NCBI GenBank assembly: GCA_964410965.1
Contig: CAYPIY010000002.1
Location: 124,001-188,000, forward strand
Direction of reading: 5' to 3'
Length of the DNA: 64,000 nt
Source: JBBIRG01 sp964410965
GTDB lineage: Bacteria > CLD3 > SB21 > JBBIRG01
The position numbers and the translations under genes were made by a program. Under the pieces are notes generated by a model. The model had not been told where the DNA came from. It made no database searches and saw nothing but the letters and a program-made list of their open reading frames with translations. Of the stretch, positions 46,075 through 55,412 are shown one piece after another; within the stretch, counting starts at the first letter, position 1; each line of letters begins with the position of its first letter.

Positions 46075-46181
46075 TTTTGGGCTCCTTTTCAAATTAGTAT
46101 AAAAATATGGAAATTTAGGAAACATTGTGATATTATAGCAAATATTGACCGGTTCAGCAAGAAAAAACTGAAAGGAATTTT

Positions 46182-46862
46182 ATGTGTCAAATCAAGTTTC
46201 GAGATTCTGATGATATGATTGTGGTTCCGAAAATAATATGTGTTGGCTCCAATTACGGTGAGCATATCAGAGAAATGAAAGGAAGTTTTGAAAAGCCGGA
46301 TCCGTCTGAGCCGGTGCTCTTTTTAAAGCCTTCATCCGCCATCCTGCATGACAAAGGAACCGTAATAAGACCTGCTTATTCCCTTGAAATGCATCATGAA
46401 GCGGAATGCGTAATTGTAATCGGAAAGCCGGGAAAATATATTTCACCGGAAAAAGCGGAAGACCATATTCTTGGATACACGATCGGACTTGACATGACTC
46501 TCCGAGATCTGCAGAAAAGGGCGAAACAGCGGGGCGAACCGTGGGCGGCCGCCAAGGGCTTTGACACCTCAGCCGTGATTGGGGAAATGGTTTTGAAAAA
46601 CGACGTCTTGTCGCCCGGTCAAATGGACCTGCGGCTCTGGGTCAACGGTCAGCTGAAACAGCAGGCTAACACCTCCGACATGATCTTTGGAATCAAGGAT
46701 ATCATTGCAATCGTATCAAAATATTTTTGTCTTCAGCGTGGCGATCTGATTTTCACGGGTACGCCTTCCGGAGTCGGGCCCGTAATGAAAGGGGACCGAA
46801 TAAAAGCATCTCTGGACAGGTTTGTTACTGTAGAGGTTTCGGTGGATGAGGAAACAATCTAA
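46182..46862 (+). CDS. Fumarylacetoacetate hydrolase (FAH)-family enzyme
   Basis: The protein has 226 residues, the size of FAHD1-like members. Metal ligands lie in HHEAECVIVIGK (E-x-E type), and the family motif DMTLRDLQKRAKQRGEPWAAAKGFDTSA and FTGTPSGVGPV are clear. Such enzymes cleave C-C bonds in acylpyruvates or decarboxylate oxaloacetate. AAAGGA five bases before the ATG at 46182 supports this start. The stop overlaps the stop of the convergent gene. Confidence 0.9.
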   Translation: MCQIKFRDSDDMIVVPKIICVGSNYGEHIREMKGSFEKPDPSEPVLFLKPSSAILHDKGTVIRPAYSLEMHHEAECVIVIGKPGKYISPEKAEDHILGYTIGLDMTLRDLQKRAKQRGEPWAAAKGFDTSAVIGEMVLKNDVLSPGQMDLRLWVNGQLKQQANTSDMIFGIKDIIAIVSKYFCLQRGDLIFTGTPSGVGPVMKGDRIKASLDRFVTVEVSVDEETI

Positions 46863-48208
46863 TCGTCAGAGGCGGAGGTGATTTTTTTCTCCAGCGCCGA
46901 AATGACATCATTCACCGTGATCGAGGAAGTGGAACCCAGCACAGCCTGGTATATCTGGTAGTTTCCTCCGCGGTTGGAACAGAATACAATTTTGCTTCCG
47001 TCGTTATTCAATTTCGGGAATAAATCGTCACCGTCGTCAAAAGTAATACGGGTCGGTTCTGATCCGTCAATCTGCATCTTATAAATCTCAAAGTTTCCGT
47101 CACGGCTGGATACAAAAGCGACGGACTGATGATTTCCGGAAACGCTCGACTGGATGTTCATCCCTGCGGATTTCGTCAGATACTGAATGTCAGTTTTTCC
47201 TTCGACCGGTAAAATCCCGATGTCATACTCCTGGTCTGATTTCCTGGCCGAGAAAAGAATTTTGTCGCCGGCAAAGGAAGGATCGATATAGGTGTGATTG
47301 TCGGCGCCAAGGAACTTAAACATAAAGTTGCCGCTTTTTTCAATCGTGTAAATGGATGAAGTTTTTTCCCAGAAAGGATTCGGGCTGAAATCAGACCGGT
47401 CACTGGCAAATACAAGCGAAACCGTATCCATAAAGACAGGACTCCAGTTGTCGGAACCGTAGCTTGATGTTACCTTGCGCACATTTTTGCCGTTCCGGTC
47501 CATGACAAATATTTCACGGGTCTTGAAGGTCTTGGCGCCTTTGTCTTCTCTCGTTGAAGCAAAGGCAATCTGCCGGCCATCGGGCGAAAACGCTGGGTTT
47601 TCATCGGCTCCCGGATCTGTGGTTAATTGCAGTACCGAACTCTCACCGGTATTCAGGTCCATGAAATAAATATCCCAGTTTCCCTTCCGGTCCGATTGAA
47701 ACACTATCCGGTTCCCGTCAGGAGACAGGGAGGGCATGATGTCATTGTAAGAGTTACGGGTCACCTGGGTAATCGTATAGGGGCTGACAAAACGGGCGGC
47801 AAGCCTTTCCAGGTAAGCATCGCCTTTGTAATCCCGCATGATGGCCAGATATTCCTGGTACGCTGATCTCCTTTTCCCTTTCGTCAGAAGCAGATCGCCT
47901 TTCTGGTAGCGGGCGTCAAGCTGTGCCGGATCCAGACTGATTGCGCGGTCAAAATATTTCAACGCGTATTCCTTCCGGCTGATTTTCAAATATTCCATGG
48001 CGATGTCATAATTCAGGCCTGCGTTCAGACTGTCGGCAATCCATTTGTAAAAAAGCTGGGTAAGATCGCTGCTCAGGGTCTGAGTGGAATCCAGCGAAGG
48101 CTGTTGGACGATGGTCTGTGTCGAATCTTCAGCCTGACTTAGCAATGGAACCGGCAATACAAAAAATAAAACAGCTATGCATATTGCTGCTGATATTCTT
48201 GGGTACAT
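46859..48208 (-). CDS. Exported TPR plus TolB/PD40 beta-propeller protein
   Basis: The protein has 449 residues with a signal peptide (cleavage near LLSQAE). Residues 60-130 hold TPR-like helices (AMEYLKISRKEYALKYFDRAISLDPAQLDARYQKGDL). From residue 150 on there are repeated PD40 units: MPSLSPDGNRIVFQSDRKGNWDIYFMDLN, ENPAFSPDGRQIAFASTRED, FPKLNNDGSKIVFCSNRGGNYQIY. This architecture is common for periplasmic scaffold proteins in FCB bacteria; the partner is unknown. It is a single gene. Confidence 0.8.
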   Translation of the reverse strand: MYPRISAAICIAVLFFVLPVPLLSQAEDSTQTIVQQPSLDSTQTLSSDLTQLFYKWIADSLNAGLNYDIAMEYLKISRKEYALKYFDRAISLDPAQLDARYQKGDLLLTKGKRRSAYQEYLAIMRDYKGDAYLERLAARFVSPYTITQVTRNSYNDIMPSLSPDGNRIVFQSDRKGNWDIYFMDLNTGESSVLQLTTDPGADENPAFSPDGRQIAFASTREDKGAKTFKTREIFVMDRNGKNVRKVTSSYGSDNWSPVFMDTVSLVFASDRSDFSPNPFWEKTSSIYTIEKSGNFMFKFLGADNHTYIDPSFAGDKILFSARKSDQEYDIGILPVEGKTDIQYLTKSAGMNIQSSVSGNHQSVAFVSSRDGNFEIYKMQIDGSEPTRITFDDGDDLFPKLNNDGSKIVFCSNRGGNYQIYQAVLGSTSSITVNDVISALEKKITSASDD

Positions 48209-48387
48209 ATAAATTTTTCTCCCGGATAATAGTCCTGGTGCTGAATCCGTTTTTAAGTATTACAGAACATATTTTACCATAATATTGATAGAATATCAAG
48301 AATAATTTATGCGTCCCGGCAGATTTTCAGCCGGAGAGATAAACGTGATTTCATTCTATGAGGCAAACCCAAAGACAGATTATTAGC

Positions 48388-48963
48388 CTATTTAAACTTC
48401 CCGGTAATGACCTCAGGCAATACATCTTTTTCGTTACCGGGCTGTCCGGTGGATCCCGGGCTGTAAAGGCCGTCATCCGGGGTGTTCCTGGCGTAAACTT
48501 CTTCTTTTTGTCCGATCAGCTTTTGGATTTTCATCAGTCCTTCCAGAAGTCCTTCCGGCCGGGGAGGGCACCCCGGCACATAGACATCAACCGGAATAAA
48601 CTGGTCTACGCCCTGGATCAGCGTATAGGTATTGAAGAACCCCCCGGTCGAAGCGCAGGCTCCCATGGAAATGCACCATTTGGGATCGGGCATCTGATCC
48701 CAGATTTTTTTCAGGACCGGCATCAGTTTGATGGAGACGCGCCCGGAAACAATCATCAGGTCGGCCTGACGCGGTGAAAAACGGATGGCCTCCGCGCCAA
48801 ACCGCGCCATATCGTACCTCGGGCCCAGGGTCGCCATCATTTCAATCGCGCAGCATGCCGTTCCGAAGGGCATCGGCCAGAGCGAATTTTTCCTGCCCCA
48901 GTTCCAGAGAGCCTCTACGGTCGTAGTCAGCGCGCTGTCTTTAAGTTCTTTGGTCCAGTCCAT
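48388..48963 (-). CDS. nuoB: NADH-quinone oxidoreductase subunit B (orphan)
   Basis: The protein has 191 residues from 48963 (AAGGA upstream). The four cluster N2 cysteines are visible in GTACCAIEMMA, WCISMGACASTGG and VPGCPPRPEGLL. Residues after ~160 form a Lys/Glu/Pro-rich tail. NuoB carries the terminal Fe-S cluster of complex I at the quinone site. Unusually, no other nuo gene is adjacent. Confidence 0.93.
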   Translation of the reverse strand: MDWTKELKDSALTTTVEALWNWGRKNSLWPMPFGTACCAIEMMATLGPRYDMARFGAEAIRFSPRQADLMIVSGRVSIKLMPVLKKIWDQMPDPKWCISMGACASTGGFFNTYTLIQGVDQFIPVDVYVPGCPPRPEGLLEGLMKIQKLIGQKEEVYARNTPDDGLYSPGSTGQPGNEKDVLPEVITGKFK

Positions 48964-49022
48964 ATGCGGATCCTTTGAATGACGCAATATACAAAAAAAC
49001 CATGACTCAATCAAACATTAAT

Positions 49023-49066
49023 GAAAATAAACAGTCCCGCCCGGACACATGCCGGATCGGGACTGT
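49023..49066 (-). terminator. Rho-independent terminator of the superoxide dismutase gene
   Basis: On the minus strand ACAGTCCCG pairs with CGGGACTGT, with an inner CCGG pairing, followed by TTATTTTCA. It lies about 28 bp after the sod stop codon. Confidence 0.85.
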
Positions 49067-49094
49067 TCGGGGCAGAGTAATGTGAGTTTACTTA

Positions 49095-49706
49095 TTATGC
49101 GGTCTTTTTGAAATACTCGTTCACTTTGGTCCAGTTCACTACATTCCAGAAAGCGCCGATATAATCCGCCCGCCGATTCTGATATTTGAGGTAATAAGCA
49201 TGTTCCCAGACATCGATGCCAAGAAGCGTTGTGTGGTTTTCACTCAGCGGACTATCCTGATTGGCGGTGCTTGAGATGACCAGCTTCTTATCCGCATTCA
49301 GATTAAGCCAGGCCCATCCGCTCCCGAACCGCCCCAGAGCGGCTTTCTGAAATTCGGATTTGAAATGTTCAAAATCACCGAAAGTCTTTTTGATCGCCTC
49401 ACCGATTTCATTCTTGGGTTCGCCTCCGGCGTTCGGCCCGAGTATGGTCCAGAAAAAGGAATGATTCACATGTCCGCCGGCATTGTTGCGGATAACAGTG
49501 CGAATTTCTTCGGGAACCCGGCTCAGATCCCCGATCAGTTCTTCAGCGGTTTTGTTCTGCAACGCCGGAAATTTTTCAAGCGCCGCGTTGGCGTTTGTGA
49601 TGTACGCCTGGTGATGTTTCGTGTGGTGAATGTTCATTGTCATCTCATCAATAAAGGGCTCCAGCGCGTTGTAAGCATAAGGAAGAGGGGGCAATGTAAA
49701 AGACAT
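49095..49706 (-). CDS. sodA: Mn/Fe superoxide dismutase
   Basis: The protein has 203 residues, full length. Ligands are H27 region IHHTKHHQAYI, NNAGGHVNHSFFW, and DVWEHAYYLKYQNRR. The Gly-His in NNAGGH and the Gln in TANQDSPL are typical of Mn or cambialistic forms rather than strict Fe enzymes. It removes superoxide in the cytoplasm. AGGAG lies six bases upstream. It is a single gene. Confidence 0.95.
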   Translation of the reverse strand: MSFTLPPLPYAYNALEPFIDEMTMNIHHTKHHQAYITNANAALEKFPALQNKTAEELIGDLSRVPEEIRTVIRNNAGGHVNHSFFWTILGPNAGGEPKNEIGEAIKKTFGDFEHFKSEFQKAALGRFGSGWAWLNLNADKKLVISSTANQDSPLSENHTTLLGIDVWEHAYYLKYQNRRADYIGAFWNVVNWTKVNEYFKKTA

Positions 49707-50017
49707 GTCAGTTCTCCTGGTTATTAGTGTTCGTTTTTTTCATAACTGACAATACAACGCAGGATTGAATGAAAATAATCCCGTAAATTTTTTAGGTTCA
49801 CAGAATTTCATTCCGGGGAGCGGTTTATGAAAATCTCGTATATATTTGTTATTGATATCGCCCTGCTGAATGCGGATCACTTGCACTATAAAAAAAGCTG
49901 ACCCTGGAAGAGTCAGCTTTTTTTAAATCTATGATCTGTTTTTTTCAAACCATACGTCGTTATATCCCTTATTTCTTTCGTGTAATCTGCCGGATCACGG
50001 TTATTTGAACATGCGGA
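49707..50017. other. Intergenic region between sod and the CHAT gene
   Basis: This 311 bp region contains the bidirectional hairpin at 49891-49924 and, on its left side, the probable sod promoter. Otherwise nothing is recognised. Confidence 0.5.
49891..49924 (-). terminator. Rho-independent terminator (symmetric) downstream of the CHAT-TPR gene
   Basis: AAGCTGAC pairs with GTCAGCTT across a nine-base loop, with A and T tracts on both sides, so it can work in both directions. It is about 95 bp beyond the stop codon at 50018. Confidence 0.85.
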
Positions 50018-52411
50018 TCACTTTGGATTGCCGATCATCACATACGGAGCCCAGAAGAACGGATGAATGTGAAAATCGCCTTTTCGGATCAGCGCGATCT
50101 GCGCCTGGCGCATGGATTCGGACTTTGAGAGTCCTTTTTTCAGACCTTCGTAAAAATTGATCATGATGATTTTGGTGGATTCATCGTCGACCGGCCAGAG
50201 AGTCGCGACCGTGGTCGGGGCTCCCGCGATGGCGAACGCGCGAGACAGACTGATCAGTTCCACTCCCGTAGCGCTCTTGCCCATGGAGGTGTTGCAAGCG
50301 GACAGGACCACCAGGTCGTTCTTATCTTTCAGAGGCAACTTCAGGATTTCACTGATCGTCAGCTTATCATCCTCTTTCAATGTTTCATTGGGGGCCATCA
50401 GCAGGAACGATTTCTGAGGTTCGTCGCCGGATAAAAACCCGTGAGTGGCGAAATGAACCACATCATACTGCGAGGACATGGACTTGGCTTTGTCTTTTGT
50501 GGCTTCAAGATTCTTGTATAATTTCGCCGTTGAAAACGCAGACTGGATGACTTTTGCCTCTTCCTCCGCTCCGGGCAGGCTTCCGTCAGGATTGCCGAAC
50601 ACCAGGACATTGCTGATCTGTTTCTGTTTCTTCTTGGATACCAGATCCATCAGTGTCGCGGCGGTCAGGTAGTTGACCGCTTTCTTTTCGATCAGAAACT
50701 GAATGTCGCCGTCCTGCGTCTCGGTAGCCAGACACTGAAAGGGAACATAATACAGGCTTGCCGCGGGAATAACCGTAATGGTCTTTATTTTTTCATCTTT
50801 GATGTTGTCCCAGACAGGCAGGACAAGATAATCATACAGCTTGACCATGATATCGCGAAGAGGCTTAGTATGGCGGTCGTAAAACCGCGTGTCCGCGCCC
50901 TGTTTCCAGTCCTTGAGCTTCATGTCAAAACGGCCCCTTTTCAGCATGGACATGACATCGGTAATGTAATACCGGTACTTGTTGACCAGCGAATCGATCT
51001 CAAGATTAGTGACAGGAACGGTTTTCGCTTCCACCTGCGTTTTCGTGATCATGAATATGTACAGCGCATCATCGGCCGGAAAATACTGCAGCAACACGAC
51101 ATCATCGGGCAGCTGCGACTGGATATCCGTCAGCTGGATCGGGTCTACTTTGATGACCTGGTATATGTTGGGGTACTTCGTTTCCAGATCGATCATCAGC
51201 GCGTTGAAATCGCCCTGGTTTACGGTCAGCGTCTTGCTCAGATTGTCAATCTTTTCCTTGTCTTGTTTCTCCAGGGGTTTGGCTTTCTCCTCCGCCAGTT
51301 GTTTTTCCAGTTCCTCGTTTTTCTTCTGCAGATCCTGTATCTTGTCAACCTGTTCCTGTTCCTTCTTGTCGGCCACCTGGATCTTGTTGGCGTTGATCAC
51401 GTCATTCGACATCTTGGCCTTGCTCCGTTCGATATATTGCAGGGCCTCCTTCACTTTGTTGGAGCGTTTCAGAAGGGAAATCAGGCGCTTGTAAACGGGA
51501 TTCTTATCCTTGAGAAAACTCTCAAAATAATCCTTGTTGCTGAAGTTTCCGCGTATGCTCTCGATGAAATCGACGGATTTAATCAGAGCGGAAATCGCGT
51601 TGTTCCGGAATTTCGCCGCAGATTCCTTGTCGCCCAGAATATCCTGTTCCCGGGCGAGCATGTCATAAATGGCGCCGATAAAGGAATAAGTACGCCATGC
51701 GCCTTCCCGGTCTCCGATCTCCTCAAAAATCTCGGCGCTCTTGATGTAATATTTCAGCGCGTCAGTGATTTGCTCGGCTCTGAAATACACCCGGGCAATA
51801 TTCGCCAGGTCCGTAGCCATGCCGCCTTTGGATCCAATTTTCGTGTGTATTTTCAGCGCCTGGTTCAGGTAGCTCATCGCCGAATCGTAAAACTCCGCTT
51901 CGATATACATTGTGGCGATATTGTTCAGGTCATCCGCTACCCCTGCAGGATCCTTGAGTTCTTCATGAAGCTGTTTCGCTTTGAGATGGTATCCCAGAAA
52001 CGTTCCGATCATCTTCAATGACATTTTTTTGTTTTTTTGCTTCTGGGTATCAAGTTTTGCCCGGTAGGCCGATATTCCCCAGTTGGCGATGGCGCTTGCG
52101 CCGCCGGATTTGTTGCCCGACTGAATAAAAAGCGCGGCGGCAATTTCAAAATAATCCACTGCTTTTGCGTGCTGGTTCAGGAGCTGCAGGACCATTCCGG
52201 CATAATTGCCGGCATTAGCGGCACCCGCTTTATCTTTCGCTTTTTGGAACTGTTTCATCGCGGCTTCAAACAATCCTACGGCTTGTTCGTATTGTCCGTT
52301 CTCAAATGCTTTTACGCCGTTCTTGTAATTTTCATCGGCTGTCTGAGCAAACAGGGAACCCTGAATGATCAGAAATCCGGCGAATAAAAAGCATAATTTC
52401 ATTGGTTTCAT
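50018..52411 (-). CDS. Exported TPR protein with C-terminal CHAT (caspase-like) domain
   Basis: The protein has 797 residues. GAGG eight bases before 52411 supports this ATG. A signal peptide ends near SLFAQ. Residues 25-290 are TPR repeats (for example ENGQYEQAVGLFEAAMKQF, DSAMSYLNQALKIHTKIG, TDALKYYIKSAEIFEEIGD). Residues 340-400 form a charged coiled coil. The CHAT domain covers roughly 500-797, with the dyad His657 (HFATHGF) and Cys706 (LSACNTS), and ends in FFWAPYVMIG. CHAT enzymes are cysteine peptidases of the separase/caspase clan, in some systems activated by partner proteins. It is the last of six adjacent minus-strand genes for exported proteins, five of them LPP20-like. Confidence 0.92.
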   Translation of the reverse strand: MKPMKLCFLFAGFLIIQGSLFAQTADENYKNGVKAFENGQYEQAVGLFEAAMKQFQKAKDKAGAANAGNYAGMVLQLLNQHAKAVDYFEIAAALFIQSGNKSGGASAIANWGISAYRAKLDTQKQKNKKMSLKMIGTFLGYHLKAKQLHEELKDPAGVADDLNNIATMYIEAEFYDSAMSYLNQALKIHTKIGSKGGMATDLANIARVYFRAEQITDALKYYIKSAEIFEEIGDREGAWRTYSFIGAIYDMLAREQDILGDKESAAKFRNNAISALIKSVDFIESIRGNFSNKDYFESFLKDKNPVYKRLISLLKRSNKVKEALQYIERSKAKMSNDVINANKIQVADKKEQEQVDKIQDLQKKNEELEKQLAEEKAKPLEKQDKEKIDNLSKTLTVNQGDFNALMIDLETKYPNIYQVIKVDPIQLTDIQSQLPDDVVLLQYFPADDALYIFMITKTQVEAKTVPVTNLEIDSLVNKYRYYITDVMSMLKRGRFDMKLKDWKQGADTRFYDRHTKPLRDIMVKLYDYLVLPVWDNIKDEKIKTITVIPAASLYYVPFQCLATETQDGDIQFLIEKKAVNYLTAATLMDLVSKKKQKQISNVLVFGNPDGSLPGAEEEAKVIQSAFSTAKLYKNLEATKDKAKSMSSQYDVVHFATHGFLSGDEPQKSFLLMAPNETLKEDDKLTISEILKLPLKDKNDLVVLSACNTSMGKSATGVELISLSRAFAIAGAPTTVATLWPVDDESTKIIMINFYEGLKKGLSKSESMRQAQIALIRKGDFHIHPFFWAPYVMIGNPK

Positions 52412-52470
52412 TGACTTACCTCGTTTTTATGTTCTTCGGATACCTTAAACCATTGTTAAATGAATACATT

Positions 52471-53079
52471 TTAAGCGGGTTTGGTAAGTAATTTTTTCTT
52501 TTCTTTCAGGAAAAATTCTTTAAATGTTTTTTTGAAGGTTTCAACCCTGGACGATTCCATCAGCTTTTTCTGAGTTCCGGCTGTAATAATCGCCGCCTCA
52601 ATGGTTTCATAACCGTTCATCAGGTCCATTTCCATGGCGGCAAAAGTCGTGTCCTTGTTTTCGGATTGCGAATACTCACTGATCTTGCATCCTTTGAGGA
52701 CGGATGAAGCCTCCATGGTTTCCCCGATTGCCTTGCCGAATTCATCGGCGTTGATATCGCTTACAAAAAAGCCTGGCTGTTCCCGGATAAATAATTTGAT
52801 TAACTGACCGGCATCTTCGGCAAGAACGCGGATGATTTCCTTACGGCCTTTGAGCTCGGCCTGGGAACGAGCGTTGGATTCGGACTTCAGTACGGAAGCC
52901 CCGACACCCTCATAAACAAGTTCGTCCAGTTCTGATGCGGTTTCTTTTTCAACAGTGACTTCTTTCGGAGGATCTTTCGGCCCGTCCGCCGTGACCGGAT
53001 CCTTTTTATCATTTTTCTGGGAGGGACATGCGCACAGAATCAATGATGCCAGGAACACCGCCATAAAATTTCTGCTCAT
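52471..53079 (-). CDS. LPP20-like lipoprotein, divergent paralogue
   Basis: The protein has 202 residues with a lipoprotein signal (lipobox LCAC). A charged linker (residues 22-50) leads to one LPP20-like module: VYEGVGASVLKSESNARSQAELKGRKEIIRVLAEDAGQLIKLF, then a closing strand (FAAMEMDLMNGYETIEA). It lacks the conserved P-x-W start of its neighbours. It has GGAG upstream and lies 59 bp before the CHAT gene, with no terminator between, so these two are probably co-transcribed. Confidence 0.7.
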   Translation of the reverse strand: MSRNFMAVFLASLILCACPSQKNDKKDPVTADGPKDPPKEVTVEKETASELDELVYEGVGASVLKSESNARSQAELKGRKEIIRVLAEDAGQLIKLFIREQPGFFVSDINADEFGKAIGETMEASSVLKGCKISEYSQSENKDTTFAAMEMDLMNGYETIEAAIITAGTQKKLMESSRVETFKKTFKEFFLKEKKKLLTKPA

Positions 53080-53113
53080 TTTATTCTCCGGAAAGATTGA
53101 TTAAAAAATGAAA

Positions 53114-53143
53114 GGGATTGGTGTCCTTAGGAACACCAATCCC
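53114..53143 (-). terminator. Rho-independent terminator of the 734-residue LPP20/CsgG-like gene
   Basis: GGGATTGGTGTTCC pairs with a near-complementary GGACACCAATCCC on the minus strand and is followed by TTTCATTTTTT. It separates this gene from the next member. Confidence 0.85.
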
Positions 53144-53164
53144 GAATAAGCGTTCTCATGCAAA

Positions 53165-55369
53165 TTACTTCAGAGCCGCATTCAGTCCGTTCAGGATTTC
53201 GGTGGATGCTTCCTTGCTAAGGTTTGTCAGTGCGACGATACCCGCTTTTTCGGCGGCGCCGACGGAAATGCCTTTGACCTGCTCTTTGCTGCTTGTGGCA
53301 ATAACTTTACCGGTTTCCAGGTCGATCGCGCGGATGGAGCAGTTCGCCCAAGCTGAAATGCGGTTGGATGATCCTCCGCCGTAAGGATTGGATGATCCGC
53401 CGACGGATTCCATGGCTTTCACCGAACCGATCACGAGGACATCAGCAACCGTTTTGAGCGCGTTCGCGACGACGTCATCGCTGCTGCTTTCGGCCGCGGC
53501 TTTTGCGGCTTCACGGTTCACGGCGCGGAACACTTCGCTCTTGTCGATCACTTTGAATTTATTCGTGGTCAGCTGTTTCAGGATCGCGTCTTCGACAATG
53601 GATTTATCCTGGGCCTTGCCGATATTTTCCTCGAAAATGAGAATAACGATTTTCGTAATCGCGGAGCCTTTGGCCGTAAACGTGAAATCCTTGAACACCA
53701 GACGGGCTTTTTCAACGGCGCCGGGAAGCTGCTGCTGGAACGCCTCGAAATCACTGACATTCAGCCCGATGCGTACTTTGTTCTGGCCGCTGGGGTTCAC
53801 GGTTTCTACGGAATGCACGGTAAATTTCGCCGTTCCCGCGCCGTCGGTCTTGGAAGCTTCGTCGGCTTTGACCACGGTCGGAGCGACGGAATACGATGCC
53901 AGGTTGGCGTTCTTGACTGCGATGACCGAGCCGGCCTTGTCATAAACCAGTTTAGCCACTAAAGGTGCGGCCAGCGGTTCGCCCTTGACGCCTTTCTGCA
54001 TGTCACCGCTGACCATATCCACGCGCATTTTACCGAGCAGGTTTTTCATCTGCGTGTCAAAGGTCGCACGGACGGAAACCTTGTTGCCCGATCCGTCAAT
54101 GTCACCTTCGATGGGTTCTTTGTTAATCAGTTCGGCGATAACGATTTCCTTTGCGCCTTCAAGGTATTGAGTCAGCGCGAGGTAATAGTCGCCGCTGGTC
54201 TCAGCGCTCTTTGCCGCAAGGAAATAGGTCTTGGCTACATTAATAGCTTTCTTCATGCGTTCGGCGAACTGGCGTTCGACTTCAGCTATGGAAATCTCGC
54301 AATAGGCGTACACTTTTTTCGATTTTTTATCGGTATGAAATTCGACTTTCAGGTTCTTCAGGGTTTCCTGGGAGAAAGATTCCGTGACAGAACTGAAAGT
54401 TTCATTGTAATCGGTCGCTCCGCCCCTGGTGCTCTCTTCCATCACGCTTGTAACCTTGCTGGAAATCTCGGAACGGATCGCGCGGATAATCATTGAGCGG
54501 GCTTCGCTTTCGGCTTTTTTCATGTCCTCAGAGTTGTTATTGGACGTCGGCGTTCCCGCGAGTCCCTGGTAATAACCGTTGCATTTCGGCATGTTCGGCA
54601 GAGTTTTGACCCAGTCTTTTCCGCAGGTTATGCCCTGCTGGCCGCCCGTCGATCCTCCGCCTAAATCCTCTTTGCCGGTGGCCGTCACGACGTCCTTGAT
54701 TTCTTTTCCTCCGCCGGTCACTTTCCCGCCATCATCGGTTGCGGCAGTTACATCTTTTTCTTCAACAGCCGCTCCGCCTGTTTTGTTCCAGTTATTGATC
54801 GCCTTGTCCAGCGCGGCGAGAGCTTTATCGGCACTCAGTTTTACGCCTTTGATTTTGTTCTGCGCAGCGTCCTGGGAAACCTGCTCTTTGAACGCTTTTT
54901 CGAGATCCGCTTTGTTCAGAACGGCTTTGGCATAAAACTTGACCTCTTTTTTCCCGACTTTTTCCCCTTTTGGCGGCCAGTATTCTTCAATCTTGACATT
55001 CTTCAGCGTCAGGCTGGTCATGGTTTGCGTAATTTCGCTGAAATATTCCTGCGCTGCCCCGGACGATCCTTCACCGGTGGTTGTGGAAGCCTCTTCCATG
55101 AAATTTGTGGTCAGGCTCTGAACATTGGTTTCAATGACCTGGGCTATTTTTGTCCTTGCGTTTTGTTCTGCCTGGCTCTTGGCTTTCATTTCCGACAGCC
55201 CCTGTCCGACACCGGCGCCGATGATTACATCCTCATAAATGCCGGGCTTCGATACCCATTCAGGCATGGCGTCTTTCTTATCTTTTTTCTTTTTTTGAGC
55301 ATTCGCTTCTGTGCTCATAATCAGCGACACAATCAGGACCAGTCCGATCACACCCAGTAGACGTTTCAT
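53165..55369 (-). CDS. Exported two-module LPP20-like protein with CsgG-like C-terminal domain
   Basis: The protein has 734 residues from 55369, fixed by AAGGAG and the signal MKRLLGVIGLVLIV (cleavage after EANA). A Lys-rich stretch is followed by module 1 (residues 36-150: PEWVSKPGIYEDVIIGAGVGQG ... VKFYAKAVL). A Gly/Thr-rich linker (200-248) leads to a second, more divergent module (250-390: DWVKTLPNMPKCNGYYQGLAG ... VYAYCEISI). Short helices follow (SAETSGDYYLALTQYLEGAKEIV), then a domain at 560-734 resembling CsgG/FlgO-type outer-membrane assembly proteins (ILIFEENIG, KFKVIDKSEVFRAV, ADVLVIGSVKAM, CSIRAIDLETGKVIATSSKE). Assembly of a surface or outer-membrane structure is inferred. Confidence 0.8.
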   Translation of the reverse strand: MKRLLGVIGLVLIVSLIMSTEANAQKKKKDKKDAMPEWVSKPGIYEDVIIGAGVGQGLSEMKAKSQAEQNARTKIAQVIETNVQSLTTNFMEEASTTTGEGSSGAAQEYFSEITQTMTSLTLKNVKIEEYWPPKGEKVGKKEVKFYAKAVLNKADLEKAFKEQVSQDAAQNKIKGVKLSADKALAALDKAINNWNKTGGAAVEEKDVTAATDDGGKVTGGGKEIKDVVTATGKEDLGGGSTGGQQGITCGKDWVKTLPNMPKCNGYYQGLAGTPTSNNNSEDMKKAESEARSMIIRAIRSEISSKVTSVMEESTRGGATDYNETFSSVTESFSQETLKNLKVEFHTDKKSKKVYAYCEISIAEVERQFAERMKKAINVAKTYFLAAKSAETSGDYYLALTQYLEGAKEIVIAELINKEPIEGDIDGSGNKVSVRATFDTQMKNLLGKMRVDMVSGDMQKGVKGEPLAAPLVAKLVYDKAGSVIAVKNANLASYSVAPTVVKADEASKTDGAGTAKFTVHSVETVNPSGQNKVRIGLNVSDFEAFQQQLPGAVEKARLVFKDFTFTAKGSAITKIVILIFEENIGKAQDKSIVEDAILKQLTTNKFKVIDKSEVFRAVNREAAKAAAESSSDDVVANALKTVADVLVIGSVKAMESVGGSSNPYGGGSSNRISAWANCSIRAIDLETGKVIATSSKEQVKGISVGAAEKAGIVALTNLSKEASTEILNGLNAALK

Positions 55370-55412
55370 TTTATTTCTCCTTAAGTTGGTTATAATGAAA
55401 TATGATAATGAT

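Noticed and set aside
50870..52021. A 383-codon open frame on the plus strand opposite the CHAT-TPR gene
   Set aside because: It lies wholly antisense to a clear gene with TPR and CHAT domains, has biased, hydrophobic composition and no recognisable domain or ribosome site.
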